A model generated the notes under the pieces. The model saw only the letters and a list, made by a program, of their open reading frames with translations. It made no database searches and had not been told where the DNA came from. This document shows, piece after piece, positions 8,626 through 21,800 of a stretch of DNA of 64,000 bases (within the stretch, counting starts at the first letter, position 1; each line of letters starts with the position of its first letter). Origin of the DNA: Kordia sp. (lineage in GTDB: Bacteria > Bacteroidota > Bacteroidia > Flavobacteriales > Flavobacteriaceae); contig NZ_JAKVBC010000022.1 of assembly GCF_022447245.1 (NCBI RefSeq), positions 1 to 64,000 on the forward strand. The letters run 5' to 3'. A program made the translations under genes and the position numbers.

Positions 8626-11600
8626 ATGGCAAGAAATAAAGATAAGAATACTGTAAAGAGATTTAATAAAATCTCAATAGGGTTAGCCTCTCCAGAGTCT
8701 ATTTTAGCAGCTTCTAAAGGAGAAGTGCTAAAGCCTGAAACAATTAACTATCGTACACACAAACCAGAGCGTGACGGATTATTCTGTGAGCGTATTTTTG
8801 GTCCTGTAAAGGATTACGAATGTGCTTGTGGTAAATACAAGAGAATTCGATACAAAGGAATCGTTTGTGATAGATGTGGTGTTGAAGTAACAGAAAAGAA
8901 AGTACGTAGAGACAGAGTTGGTCATATCAACTTAGTAGTGCCAGTAGCACACATTTGGTATTTCCGTTCTTTACCAAACAAAATAGGTTACCTTTTAGGA
9001 TTACCATCTAAGAAATTAGATATGATTATTTACTACGAACGTTATGTAGTAATTCAACCAGGTGATGCTAAAAATGAAGCTGGAGAACCAGTTCAAAAAA
9101 TGGATTTCTTAACGGAAGAAGAATACTTAAATATTCTTGAATCTCTCCCACAAGAAAACTTATACTTAGACGATACTGACCCTAATAAGTTTATCGCTAA
9201 GATGGGTGCTGAGTGTTTAATTGAGCTATTATCAAGAATTGATTTAGATGAATTATCATTCCAACTAAGACACAAAGCAAATAACGAAACATCTAAACAA
9301 CGTAAAACGGAAGCGTTAAAGCGTTTACAAGTTGTTGAATCTTTACGTGATGCGAACAAAAATCGTGAAAACCGCCCTGAGTGGATGATCATGAAAGTAA
9401 TTCCTGTAATTCCGCCAGAATTACGTCCGTTAGTACCGTTAGATGGTGGTCGTTTTGCTACGTCTGACTTAAATGATTTATACCGTAGAGTAATCATCAG
9501 AAACAATCGTTTAAAAAGATTAATGGAGATCAAAGCTCCTGAAGTAATCTTACGTAACGAGAAGCGTATGCTTCAAGAATCTGTAGATTCATTATTCGAT
9601 AACACGCGTAAATCATCAGCAGTAAAAACAGATTCTAACAGACCATTAAAATCATTATCTGATTCTCTAAAAGGTAAGCAAGGGCGTTTCCGTCAAAACT
9701 TACTTGGAAAACGTGTGGATTATTCTGCTCGTTCGGTAATTGTTGTAGGTCCAGAATTAAAATTATACGAATGTGGATTGCCAAAGAACATGGCAGCAGA
9801 ATTATACAAGCCTTTTGTAATTCGTAAGTTAATTGAAAGAGGTATTGTAAAAACTGTAAAATCTGCGAAGAAGATTATTGATAAAAAAGAGCCTGTAGTA
9901 TGGGATATCTTAGATAATGTAATTAAAGGACATCCTGTATTACTAAATCGTGCTCCTACGCTTCACAGATTAGGTATTCAAGCATTCCAGCCTAAACTTA
10001 TCGAAGGAAAAGCGATTCAGTTACACCCATTAGCGTGTACTGCCTTTAACGCCGATTTCGATGGTGACCAGATGGCGGTGCATTTACCGTTAGGGCCAGA
10101 AGCAATCTTAGAAGCACAATTGTTAATGTTAGCTTCTCAAAACATTCTGAACCCAGCAAATGGTTCGCCAATTACAGTACCTTCTCAGGATATGGTATTA
10201 GGTTTATACTATATGACGAAGTTGCGTAAATCGACTCCAGAAAAGAAAATTGTTGGAGAAGGTTTAACATTCTACTCTGCAGAGGAAGTAGTAATGGCTT
10301 ACAATGAGAAAAAAGTAGAACTAAACGCTTCTATCAAAATTAGAGCAAACGACTTTAATGAAGCAGGAGAGTTAGTTCCGCAAATTATAGAAACAACTGT
10401 TGGGCGTGTACTTTTCAACGAAAAAGTGCCACCACAAGCAGGATTTATCAATGAAGTATTAACGAAAAAATCGTTGCGTAGTATCATTGGAGGAATCTTG
10501 AAAGTGACAGATATTCCAACAACATCTGCTTTCTTAGATGATATTAAAAGTCTTGGATATGGATTTGCCTTTAGAGGTGGATTATCATTCAGTTTAGGAG
10601 ATATTATTATTCCAGAAGAAAAGCAATCGTTGATTGACCAAGCTAATGGAAAAGTTGATGGAATTACCATGAACTATAACATGGGATTAATTACCAATAA
10701 CGAACGTTATAATCAGGTAATTGATATCTGGACAACTACAAACGCAAGCTTGACAGAATTATCGATGAAGCATATTAGTGAAGATCAACAAGGATTTAAC
10801 TCTGTGTACATGATGCTTGATTCTGGAGCCCGTGGTTCGAAAGAGCAGATTCGTCAGTTAACAGGTATGCGTGGATTAATGGCAAAGCCGAAAAAATCGA
10901 CTGCAGGTGGTGGAGAAATTATTGAGAACCCGATTCTTTCTAACTTTAAAGAAGGATTATCGATCTTAGAATACTTTATCTCTACGCACGGTGCTCGTAA
11001 AGGTTTGGCCGATACCGCATTAAAAACAGCCGATGCAGGATACTTAACCCGTCGTTTAGTAGACGTTTCTCAAGATGTTATTGTTAATATTGACGATTGT
11101 GAAACATTAAGAGGTGTTGAAGTAACAGCATTAAAGAAGAATGAAGATGTAGTAGAGCAGTTAAAAGAACGTATCTTAGGTAGAGTTTCTTTACACGATG
11201 TATACAATCCATTAACAGAAGAAATTTTAGTAGCTGCAGGACAAGAAATCTCAGAAGAAATTGCGCAAGCATTGAAGATTCACCAGTAGAATCGGTTGAA
11301 GTACGTTCGCCATTAACTTGTGAAGCTCCAAAAGGAATTTGTGCTAAATGTTACGGACGTAACCTTTCTACAAACAAAATGGTTCAAATCGGAGAAGCTG
11401 TTGGAGTTGTTGCTGCACAGTCAATTGGTGAGCCAGGTACGCAGTTAACGCTTCGTACATTCCACATGGGAGGTGTTGCTTCTAGTATTTCTGATGAAAA
11501 TACACTAAATGCAAAATTTGCTGGTGTAGCAGAAATTGAAGAATTGAAAACAGTACATGGAGAAAATGCAGAAGGTAAAATGTCTGAAATCGTAATTTCT

Positions 11601-12923
11601 CGTACTTCTGAAATTAAAGTAATTGATCCTAAAACAGGAATTACCTTAAGTACAAATAATATTCCTTATGGTTCATCTATCTTTGTAAAAGATGGTGATA
11701 AAATTGCGAAAAATCAAGCAATCTGTCAATGGGATCCATATAACGGTGTGATCATCTCTGAATTTGCAGGAAAGATTCAGTACGAAAATATCGAGCAAGG
11801 TGTTACATACCAAGTAGAGATTGATGAGCAAACTGGATTCCAAGAAAAAGTAATTTCTGAATCAAGAAATAAAAAATTAATTCCAACCCTTCAAATTTTA
11901 AATAATAAAGGAGAAGTACAACGTTCATACAACTTACCAGTAGGTTCTCACTTAATGGTAGACGATAATGAAAAGATTAAAGTTGGTAAAATTTTAGTGA
12001 AAATACCTCGTAAGTCTGCAAAATCTGGAGATATTACAGGAGGTTTGCCACGTGTAACAGAATTGTTTGAAGCACGTAATCCTTCTAATCCAGCGGTTGT
12101 ATCTGAGATTGATGGTGTTGTTTCTTTCGGTAAAATAAAAAGAGGTAACCGTGAGATTATTGTAGAGTCTAAATTTGGTGATATTAGAAAGTATTTAGTA
12201 AAACTTTCAAACCAAATCTTAGTACAAGAGAACGATTATGTAAGAGCAGGTATGCCACTTTCTGATGGATCTATTACTCCAAACGACATCTTAAATATCA
12301 AAGGACCATCTGCAGTACAACAGTACTTAGTAAATGAGGTACAAGAAGTATATCGTTTACAAGGGGTAAAAATTAATGATAAGCACTTTGAGGTAATTGT
12401 TCGTCAAATGATGCGTAAAGTAAGAATTGGTGACCCAGGAGATACAATCTTCCTAGAAAACCAATTAATTCACAAGTCTGACTTTATTAGAGAGAACGAC
12501 AATCTTTACGGTCAAAAAGTAGTAGAAGACGCAGGTGATTCAGAAAACTTTAAGCCAGGACAAATTGTTTCTCCAAGAGAATTGAGAGATGAGAATTCTG
12601 TATTAAGAAGAGCTGATAAGCAATTAGTATCTGCAAGAGATGTAGTTCCGGCAACGGCAACTCCAATCTTACAAGGTATTACAAGAGCTTCGTTACAAAC
12701 GAAATCATTTATCTCAGCAGCATCGTTCCAGGAAACTACAAAAGTACTGAACGAAGCAGCAGTAAGTGGTAAGGTAGACTCATTAGAAGGATTAAAGGAA
12801 AATGTAATTGTTGGACATAAAATCCCAGCAGGAACAGGAATGCGTAAGTACGATGATATTATTGTAGGTTCAAAAGAAGAATACAATGAAATCATGGCTG
12901 CTAAACATGAAATAAACTTTTAA
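8626..12923 (+). CDS. rpoC: DNA-directed RNA polymerase subunit beta', split by a one-base frameshift
   Basis: RpoC is the catalytic large subunit. The start is ATG 8626 ([20 protein letters not shown]); an in-frame GTG at 8569 would add a non-conserved leader. Visible are the N-terminal zinc site (CAC...CDRCG), the catalytic NADFDGD at residues 475-481, and in the 3' part the [19 protein letters not shown] segment. The first frame stops at 11289 after AQALKIHQ. The next frame continues the protein from about 11272 ([17 protein letters not shown]) to the stop at 12923; the first ATG in that frame is 11379. The sequence reads GCATTGAAG where GCAATTGAAG is expected, so one A is missing near 11271. 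The break separates the cysteines of the second zinc site (DDCETLRG from C-x6-C-x2-C). The restored length is about 1432 residues, normal for the family. A loss of rpoC would be lethal, so sequencing error is the likeliest cause. Confidence 0.95.
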
Positions 12924-12926
12924 TAC

Positions 12927-13235
12927 ATGAACGATAAAGCAAACGAAAAACAAATCAATATTGAGTTGGATGAAGAAACTGCAGAAGGAACCTATTCCAA
13001 TCTTGCAATCATCAATCACTCAGCGACTGAGTTTGTAGTAGATTTTGTAAATATTATGCCAGGAAGACCAAAGGCAAAAGTAAAATCTAGAATTGTATTG
13101 ACACCACAACATGCAAAACGATTAATGAAAGCATTAGGTGAAAATATACAACGTTTTGAAAAAGCTCATGGACAAATCAAAGAATTTGAACAAGCTCCAA
13201 TTCCGATGAATTTCGGACCAACTGGAAAAGCTTAA
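12927..13235 (+). CDS. DUF3467 family protein
   Basis: A 102-residue cytoplasmic protein of unknown function, recognised by INIELDEETAEGTYSNLA near the N-terminus and TEFVVDFVNIMPGRPKAKV in the middle, then RIVLTPQHAKRLMKAL. The family is widespread in Bacteroidota, commonly directly behind rpoC. Here only 3 nt separate it from the rpoC stop, so it is the last gene of the rpo operon, and a terminator follows it. No catalytic residues are evident. Confidence 0.9.
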   Translation: MNDKANEKQINIELDEETAEGTYSNLAIINHSATEFVVDFVNIMPGRPKAKVKSRIVLTPQHAKRLMKALGENIQRFEKAHGQIKEFEQAPIPMNFGPTGKA

Positions 13236-13240
13236 AAGCA

Positions 13241-13270
13241 AAAACCTCAATTTTCGAATTGAGGTTTTTT
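13241..13270 (+). terminator. Rho-independent terminator ending the rpoBC operon
   Basis: A 12-bp stem AAAACCTCAATT/AATTGAGGTTTT with a TTCG tetraloop and trailing T-run, just after the DUF3467 stop. Confidence 0.92.
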
Positions 13271-13371
13271 TATTTATTCCAGTATATTTAAAATCTATAG
13301 ATAGTATTATTAAAATAATATTTAATTATAGCTTCACTAAAGTTTGAATCCATAGTTTCTGTTTAATGAAT

Positions 13372-13405
13372 AAAAAAAAGACATTAATATAATTTGACGT
13401 CTTTT
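13372..13405 (-). terminator. Terminator after prfC
   Basis: On the minus strand a 7-bp stem AAAAGAC/GTCTTTT with a 16-nt loop is followed by eight T, about 50 nt beyond the prfC stop. The stem is AT-rich. The rest of the 187-nt convergent gap shows nothing else. Confidence 0.6.
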
Positions 13406-13457
13406 CTATATACATTCGTTAAAAGTCTTTTAAATGATTATTTTAATCTTTTACGTA

Positions 13458-15044
13458 TTAGAATTCACTCGTAAAGTGGAATTTAATTTTAGGATATTTT
13501 TGCTGAGTCATCTGCAGTGAAAAAGAAGAATCTGCCAAGAAAACAAGTTTATTCTCCTTGTCACGTGCTAAAAATTTCTGTTTTACACGTTTAAAATCTA
13601 AAAACTCAGGATCTTTTTCATCATCAATCTCTACCCAGCAAGCTTTGTGAACATTCAAATTTTCATACGAACATTTCGCTCCATATTCATGCTCCAATCT
13701 ATATTGAATAACTTCATATTGCAGCGCTCCAACAGTTCCAATAACTTTTCTGCCGTTTAAATCTAAGGTAAATAATTGCGCAACTCCTTCATCCATCAAC
13801 TGATTAATTCCTTTGTATAACTGCTTGGATTTCATTGGGTCAGCATTGTTGATGTATCTAAAATGCTCAGGTGAAAAGCTCGGTACACCTTTATAATTCA
13901 GTTTTTCTCCAGCAGTTAAAGTGTCTCCAATTTTGAAATTTCCTGTATCGTGCAATCCCACAATATCGCCAGGGAAAGATTCATCAACAATTTGCTTTTT
14001 CTCAGCAAAAAAAGCATTTGGACTTGAAAATTTTAGTTTTTTATCTAATCGTACATGTAAATAAGGTGTATTTCTTTTAAAAACTCCCGAAACAATTTTT
14101 ATAAATGCAAGTCTATCTCTGTGTTTAGGATCCATATTAGCGTGAATCTTAAATACAAAACCTGAAAACTTATTCTCATCTGGCTCTACCAAACGGATAT
14201 CAGACATTTTTGGGAGTGGACTTGGAGCAATATCTACAAAGCAATCTAGTAATTCTCGCACTCCAAAATTGTTCAAGGCAGAACCAAAAAAAACAGGTTG
14301 TAGCTCACTATTTAAATACGCTTCTCTATCAAAATCAGGGTACACTTCATACACCAATTCAAGCTCATCTCGGAGTGTTTCTGCGGCACTTTCGCCAATA
14401 TAATTTTCTAATTCTGGATTGTTAACATCTTCAAATTGAATAGCTTCTGAGATGGTTTGCTTGTTTTCTCCTGAAAATAAATTGATATTCTTTTCCCAGA
14501 TATTGTAAATTCCTTTAAAGTCATATCCCATTCCAATAGGAAAACTCAAAGGCGTAACACGCAAACCGAGTTTTTGCTCTACTTCATCAAGCAAATCAAA
14601 AGCATCTTTTCCTTCTCTATCCAACTTATTAATAAAAACAATAATTGGAATCTTGCGCATACGACAAACTTCTACCAATTTTTCTGTTTGTTCCTCTACA
14701 CCTTTTGCAACATCAATAACAACAATTACACTGTCTACAGCACTTAAGGTACGGAAAGTATCTTCAGCAAAATCCTTGTGTCCAGGAGTATCTAGAATAT
14801 TTATTTTCTTATTTTTATATATAAAAGCTAATACGGAAGTTGCCACAGAAATTCCTCTTTGGCGTTCAATTTCCATGAAGTCACTCGTAGCGCCTTTTTT
14901 GATTTTATTATTCTTTACGGCTCCAGCTTCTTGAATCGCCCCACCAAAGAGAAGTAACTTTTCAGTTAACGTAGTTTTTCCAGCATCTGGATGTGAAATA
15001 ATACCAAAAGTTCTTCGCTTATTTATTTCTTGTTGTATGCTCAT
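13458..15044 (-). CDS. prfC: Peptide chain release factor 3
   Basis: RF3 is the ribosomal GTPase that recycles RF1/RF2 after termination. The 528-residue length matches the family (529 in E. coli). The G domain shows the P-loop SHPDAGKTTLTEKLL (residues 17-31), the switch I region RQRGISVATSV, DTPGHKDFAEDT and the NKLD guanine motif. Domain 2 and the C-terminal domain (LQYEVIQYRLEHEYGAKC) follow. It is a single minus-strand gene facing the rpo operon. Confidence 0.97.
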   Translation of the reverse strand: MSIQQEINKRRTFGIISHPDAGKTTLTEKLLLFGGAIQEAGAVKNNKIKKGATSDFMEIERQRGISVATSVLAFIYKNKKINILDTPGHKDFAEDTFRTLSAVDSVIVVIDVAKGVEEQTEKLVEVCRMRKIPIIVFINKLDREGKDAFDLLDEVEQKLGLRVTPLSFPIGMGYDFKGIYNIWEKNINLFSGENKQTISEAIQFEDVNNPELENYIGESAAETLRDELELVYEVYPDFDREAYLNSELQPVFFGSALNNFGVRELLDCFVDIAPSPLPKMSDIRLVEPDENKFSGFVFKIHANMDPKHRDRLAFIKIVSGVFKRNTPYLHVRLDKKLKFSSPNAFFAEKKQIVDESFPGDIVGLHDTGNFKIGDTLTAGEKLNYKGVPSFSPEHFRYINNADPMKSKQLYKGINQLMDEGVAQLFTLDLNGRKVIGTVGALQYEVIQYRLEHEYGAKCSYENLNVHKACWVEIDDEKDPEFLDFKRVKQKFLARDKENKLVFLADSSFSLQMTQQKYPKIKFHFTSEF

Positions 15045-15328
15045 TTGAAGTGTTTAAAATAGGGTTCAAAAATATCATTTTTAAATCAAAAAAGTCCAAA
15101 AAATAACTGCATCTTTTGTAATCTTAATAGCTTTTTCTTACTAAAAATGAAGTGTTTGTGTTAAAAAAAATGCGTAAAACGATTGAACGAAAAAACCTTA
15201 CATTTTAACGAAAATACAAATCCTTTAATACGTACTGCCACGTAAAAGTTATGTCAGTCAATATATTTGTTAAAATATGTTAAGGGAATTTTAAGCGGAA
15301 TTCCTTTAGCTGCCTTAAACGTACTCGA

Positions 15329-15778
15329 ATGAATAACATTACTATTAATGTGCTGTTGGGATTGCCAGTCTCAACTAGCACTTCTAACATATTATGTATT
15401 CCTAAAAAACTTTTCTTCATTTTTGTTTTGTGGTTTTGTATGCTGCAAACACAAGCTTCAAATGCACAAGAAATAACAGTTTTTGATGTACAAAACCTTA
15501 AAATAAATAAGGTGATTTTTGATGGAGTTATATTTTTTAAAAAGATAGTTTCTCATTTTACAAAAAACTTAGACAATTCTAAAAGACAATTCACGTCAAC
15601 TAATACCAAAAAAACAACTTTCTATTACATCAGTAGTGGAAGGCTAACCTTTGATGTTAATATGGTTCCTAAACCTTATATAAATACTTCGATTTCATTA
15701 GTTCATAATGATAATGGGTTAGAAAACATAATAAATAAAACTAGAAAACAACCAAAATTTGATAAAACACAAGGTTAA
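15329..15778 (+). CDS. Hypothetical secreted protein
   Basis: A 149-residue protein I do not recognise. It has a hydrophobic stretch at about residues 27-42 ending in QTQASNAQ, which looks like a signal peptide with an AQ cleavage site, preceded by an unusually long N-terminus (a later start is possible). The rest is rich in Lys, Asn and Thr. It sits about 100 nt upstream of the giant T9SS cargo gene on the same strand and could be part of its transcript. No domain could be assigned, and the AT-rich composition leaves some doubt that it is expressed. Confidence 0.5.
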   Translation: MNNITINVLLGLPVSTSTSNILCIPKKLFFIFVLWFCMLQTQASNAQEITVFDVQNLKINKVIFDGVIFFKKIVSHFTKNLDNSKRQFTSTNTKKTTFYYISSGRLTFDVNMVPKPYINTSISLVHNDNGLENIINKTRKQPKFDKTQG

Positions 15779-15884
15779 TCTTGTTGAGTATAAATACGGT
15801 ACTAAAAGAAGAGGCAGCAAACTATAGTCCTTTTCTATTAGTTAGCTCAAAGATTAAGCTTGCATATCTACAAAATAAAGTTTC

Positions 15885-18800
15885 ATGATTATGAAAAATA
15901 TTACTTCTAAAGTATTGATGTTAATATTACCTGCTTTACTAGCAGTATTTAGTGTGAATGCTCAAATTTCAGGAACCACTAGAAATTATGAGGAGCGTTT
16001 TGCACAAAATATACGTGGTAATTTTACAATGATAGGTAATACTAATGTAGACTGTGCTTCAGGATGTCCTGGAACTCCAGTTACAAACAATGGTTTGCAA
16101 ATGGGGTATTATGATGCAGATAGTGATGCTACCACTGTGAATTCTAGTAGGTCTAACCTATCTATCCCAGCAGGAGCTACTGTAGAATTTGCTGGATTGT
16201 ATTGGGGAGGAGTCAATAGTTCTACATTTGCAGGTGCCACTGCTGCTCCAGCAGGTCTTAGCATGGATGAAGTAAAATTTAGAACGCCTAGTAGTGGTAC
16301 ATATAATACAGTAAACGCTATAGTACGAAACTTAGAAAGTACGCAATTCGCAGGGTGGAATACATTCATGGCTTTCGCAGATGTAACATCTTTGGTGCAA
16401 GCGGCAGGCTCTGGAGATTATTATGTGGCAGATATAGCTTTAATAACTGGGAATGCATTTACAGGGCCTCACGGAGGTTGGACTTTAGTGGTAGTGTATA
16501 GCTCAGATACTGAAATTGCTAGAAGAGTTAATGTATGGGATGGGTTTCGATTTTTTGGTTTTGGAGCAAATGATGTATTTACAGTTACAGGGTTAGATAC
16601 GCCTGCTTCGGGAAGTTTTCAAACGCATGTAGGATATTTTGCTATGGATGGAGAACAAGACCAAACAGGAGATTTTGTTGATGTTAATGGAACTGCTCTG
16701 TCTAATGCGCTAAATCCATCAGATAATACATTGAATGGTTCTATTTCTGATTTTGGGGTAAGTATGTCAAATAGAGATCCAAACTTCAGTTATAGTTGGG
16801 CGCTAGATATTGATGTTTTTGATGCATCAGGAAGTGTTCCTAACGGGGCAACAACTGCAAATGTTAATCTAGGAAGTGCTAATGAAGGTATTTGGGGAGG
16901 AGTTTTTGTAATCTCAAATGAAATTTCTCAACCAATTGTGACGAAGACAATAGCACCAGAAGTAATTGGTGTAGGAGGAACTTCTACAGTAGAAATTTCT
17001 GTATTTAATCCTTCCGTTGGAGTTGCCTTAACGAATAATTCAATTGCAGATCAACTGCCTGCAGGGATGGTAGTGGCAAGCACGCCAAATGCTTCATCTT
17101 CATGTGGAGCAACTATTAATGCTGTTGCAGGAGCATCGTCGGTTTCAATGAGTGGATTTGATTTGGCTCCAGGTGCTTCGTGTACACTCTCGTTTGATGT
17201 TACATCAACAACCCTAGGGACCTATGTAAATGTCATACCTTCTGCGGTTGCAGATTTTTCAAATACTCAGGCTGTAGGCTTAGGTAATACAGATAGTGAT
17301 AATTTGATAGTGATACTAGATAGTGATGGTGATGGAATAGATGACCTTACGGATCAAGATGACGATAATGATGGAATTTTAGATACACAAGAATTATGTG
17401 GTACAGATCCTATTGCGGTAAATCTAGATTCTGTGATACGAGTAGAAATAGACTTGGATCAGTTTTCCACAGAAGTAGGTTGGTCGTTATCGCTAAGAGG
17501 AACTACTATTGCTAGTCAACCTGCAGGTACGTATACTGCGGGTAATATAACTGTTTCTCAAGATGTAACAGTCACAGAAAATGGAAATTATTTCTTTTCA
17601 ATAACAGATACGTTCGGAGATGGGATTCAAGGGAATTCATATCGTATTTTCATTGACGGTGTTTTAACAATAAATAGAACTTTTGGTTCGCCTACAGATA
17701 CAACGACATTTTCACAATCGGATAATGTACTAGTAAATACAATAGTAACAAATCCATTTAGTTGTTTAACAGATGATCCTAGCGGAGACGCAGATAGCGA
17801 TGGTATACTCAATCACCAAGATGCAGATTTTTGTACTTTAAACTTTATGGGCGTATGTGCAAGCTTAGATACAGATAGTGATGGAATAATAGATTCACTA
17901 GATCCAGATAGTGATGGTGATGGTTGTGCAGATGCATTAGAAGCAGGGCATACTGATGGTGATAATGACGGAGTTTTAGGAAACTCACCTGTAACCGTAG
18001 ATCCAGCTAATGGTAGAGTAACTGGACAAGGCGGTTACACAGGTACAAATACAGCTGTAACAAATGCAGGTAATTCAGCGGCTTGTAACTTCTGTGTATT
18101 AGATTCAGCTTCAGTGACATCAGTTTTTTGTAATGATAACGGAACTCCGTTTGATAATTCAGATGATACTTTCACATTTTACATTAGCCCTACAGGAAAC
18201 TTCCTAGGAACAACTTATAGTGTTTCAGGAGATATCACTAGGTCAGGTATTTCATATGATATCCCAGAACAATTTGGACCATTCCCGATTTCTGGAGGTG
18301 ATATTGCATTTACTGTTACAGACAGCGCAGATGGGACATGTCAATTACTAGGTGTTACAGTTACACCACCAGCAGTTTGCTCAAGCACGACTTCTGTTGA
18401 TACAGATGGTGATGGTGCTACAGATAATATTGATATAGATAATGATAATGACGGAATTATAGATGATAAAGAAAATGTATGTACGACTCGTGATATAACT
18501 TCAGGAACTTGGTCAGGAACTAATCCTTACACAAACACAGCAGGGACTAACGGAATTTCTTTTGGAAGTACAATTCCTTCTGGTGGAGTAATTACGTATG
18601 CTCCAAACGGGACTATGACTACAGATTCTTTTTTCTCCGATGCTATTGTAGAGGGATCCAATTCTTTAGAGTTTTCAGTTACTTGGGATGATTCATCCGA
18701 ACCAGGAGAAGCAGCCGCAAATGATAGAGTTGCTGGGACAGTAACAATAACATATACGAATCCGGTATACAATCCTATAATTCATATAGATAGATTAGGA

Positions 18801-21800
18801 GGAAATACACAAGTAACTCCAGGGAATTATGTGTCAAATACTTCATTGTGGACACTTCAAAATGCGAATCTTACGATGGCGAAAATTTCTGGAAACACAC
18901 AATTAATAGTAAATTCAAAACAATTCTATCGAGATCCTAGTAGAAGTTTAGGACCAGGATCACCTATTGTGCTTTCAGGAAATGCAGACCTTGCAGGCGG
19001 ACTTGGTACAGCTGCAGGTAGTATCCAAATATACGGAGCAGTAACAACGTTAATATTCCAAGTAACAGGAGAAGGTTTAGATGGAAATGGAACAGATGTA
19101 TTAGAAATGTCCTTTGATTCTTGTCCTGTTGTTGATACGGATGGTGATACAATACCTGATTATTTAGATACAGATAGTGATAATGATGGATGTCCAGATG
19201 CACTTGAAGGAGGAGATAATATTTTAGCTTCTGCTGTAGATGTAAATGATATGCTTGATGGTACAGTTGATCCAGCAACTGGAGTGCCTAATAATGTAAA
19301 CACAACAACAGGTCAAACTGCAGGGAACTCACAAGATGCTTCTATGACAGATGGGCAATGTGATGATGATGGAGATCGAGTTTTAAATGTAAATGATATA
19401 TGTAATGGTTTTGATGATGCAGTGGATAGCGATGGAGATTTAGTGCCGGATGGTTGTGATTTAGATGATGACAATGATGGTATATTAAATACTAATGAAT
19501 TTTCTTCTTGCACTGTGTTTACTTATACTGGTTCAGACCAAGTCGTTACTATACCAGCAAATGCTATTGGGATGCAAGTAAAGGTATGGGGAGCTGGAGG
19601 AGGACATGAAATTGTCGGAACTGGTGGATATGCTGGTGTCGGAGGATATACCTATGCAAGGTTTGATAGTTCAGTAGTTATACCTGGAAATCAAATCTCA
19701 GTAGTTGTGGGAGCAGGAGGTAATTTCAATGGGAGACCAGACGAGTTTTCCCCCGCTGCAGTTTATGGCTTTGGTTCAATTTCAGGACATGATCAAGGAG
19801 GAGGTTTGTCAGGGGTCTTTATTGGAAATACAACCGTACTTGAAACTGATAATTCAAGAGCATTAATTATTGCAGGAGGAGGAGCTGGCTATGAAAATAG
19901 TGGAGGATTACCTGATGAAGGGGCACAAGGTAATAACGGAAATAGTCTTTCTTCTGGAGGCGAAGCTACAATGAGAGGTGCAAGTGATGACTTTCCAAGT
20001 TCTTCGTGTACACCGTTACCAACTACTGCTCATTTCTCAGGAGGAGGAGGAGGCTATGAAGGAGGAAATAGAACCCAAACTTTGGTAGCTAACTATTCAA
20101 GTGTTTATGGTACTTGTGATAATAATCGAGCCGCAGCCAATGGAGGAAGCGGATTTGTAAATCCTTCAGCAATAGTCTCTAGTATCCAATTTACAGCAGA
20201 TGGTACAATAAATTTGCCTCCTAATGTTTCAGACCCAGATTACATAAGCGGTGTGGGAGTGGCAGGAACAAATTCTTCCAATGCTGGAGGAAATGGTTTG
20301 GTTATTATATGTTGGATAATAGATACAGATGGAGATACGATTCCAGATTATCTAGATGTTGATAGTGATAATGATGGATGTTATGATGCAATTGAAGGAG
20401 CTGGTAACTTTACTACTTCAGATTTAACATCAAGCAATAACTTAGCTGATAATGATGAAGGTACAGTAAATGCAACAACTGGAGTTCCGACTAATACGGG
20501 AAGTCCACAAGCAACAAATGAAAATGTAACAACTGCTACACAAGCAGCAATTACAACAGATCCTCTAACAACTCAAACAATATTTGAAGGAGAGAATGTT
20601 ATATTCACAGCAGCAGCAAGTTCGCAATCAACAACTACATTTGCTTCTGGAACACCAAATTACACAGTTCTACCAGCCACAGATTCTTCAGTCAACATTA
20701 TATACCAATGGCAAGAAAGTACGGACAATGGAGCAACTTGGTCAGATATTACAGTTGCAGGAACAAATCCAACTTATTCAGGATTTAATTCAAATACATT
20801 AACCTTAACAAATGTACCAAGTTCTTACAATGGATATGATTATCAATTAATCATTACACATAGCGAAAACTCATGTATACTTTTAGATTCACAAGATGCA
20901 AATCTAGTTGTGAATCCGTTAGTAGCAATGAGCGTAGGAGATGTAACGGTAGCAGAAGATGCAGGCAGCGCAAGTGTAGCGGTAAATATTGACAATCCAT
21001 CTAGTGTAGATACAGTAGTGAGTATCACTACGGTAGATAACAGTGCAACCAATCCAGATGATTATACCACGACAACAGTCACAGCGACGATCCCAGCAGG
21101 TCAGACTACGGTAGATGTATCAATTCCAATTACTGATGACGTTTTAGATGAAGCAGACGAAAGTTTTACAGTAAACGGAACCGTAACAAGTGGGAACACA
21201 AGTAACACTGACCCAAGTGGAATAGTAACAATAACAGATAATGATATTTGTACTTCTGATCCAATGGCCGACTGTGATGGAGACGGAGTAACCAACGGAG
21301 ACGTATTGAATCCACCAAACGGCGGAACACCAACAGATCCGAACGATCCATGTGATACTAATGTAGATGATATTTCTGTAACTCAATCAGGAGACTGGTT
21401 AGCAGCAGACTGTGATGGAGACGGAGTAACCAACGGAGACGAATTGAATCCACCAAACGGCGGAACACCAACAGATCCGAACGATCCATGTGATACTAAT
21501 GTAGATGATATTTCTGTAACTCAATCAGGAGACTGGTTAGCAGCAGACTGTGATGGAGACGGAGTAACCAACGGAGACGAATTGAATCCACCAAACGGCG
21601 GAACACCAACAGATCCGAACGATCCATGTGATACTAATGTAGATGATATTTCAGTAACTCAATCAGGAGACTGGTTAGCAGCAGACTGTGATGGAGACGG
21701 AGTAACAAATGGAGATGAGTTAAATCCACCAAACGGCGGAACGCCAACCGATCCAAACGATTCATGTGATTCTAATGTAGACGATATCTCAGTAACACCT

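Noticed and set aside
11260-11300. Programmed ribosomal frameshift in rpoC
   Set aside because: No slippery heptamer, no downstream stimulatory structure and no family precedent at this site; a missing base is simpler.
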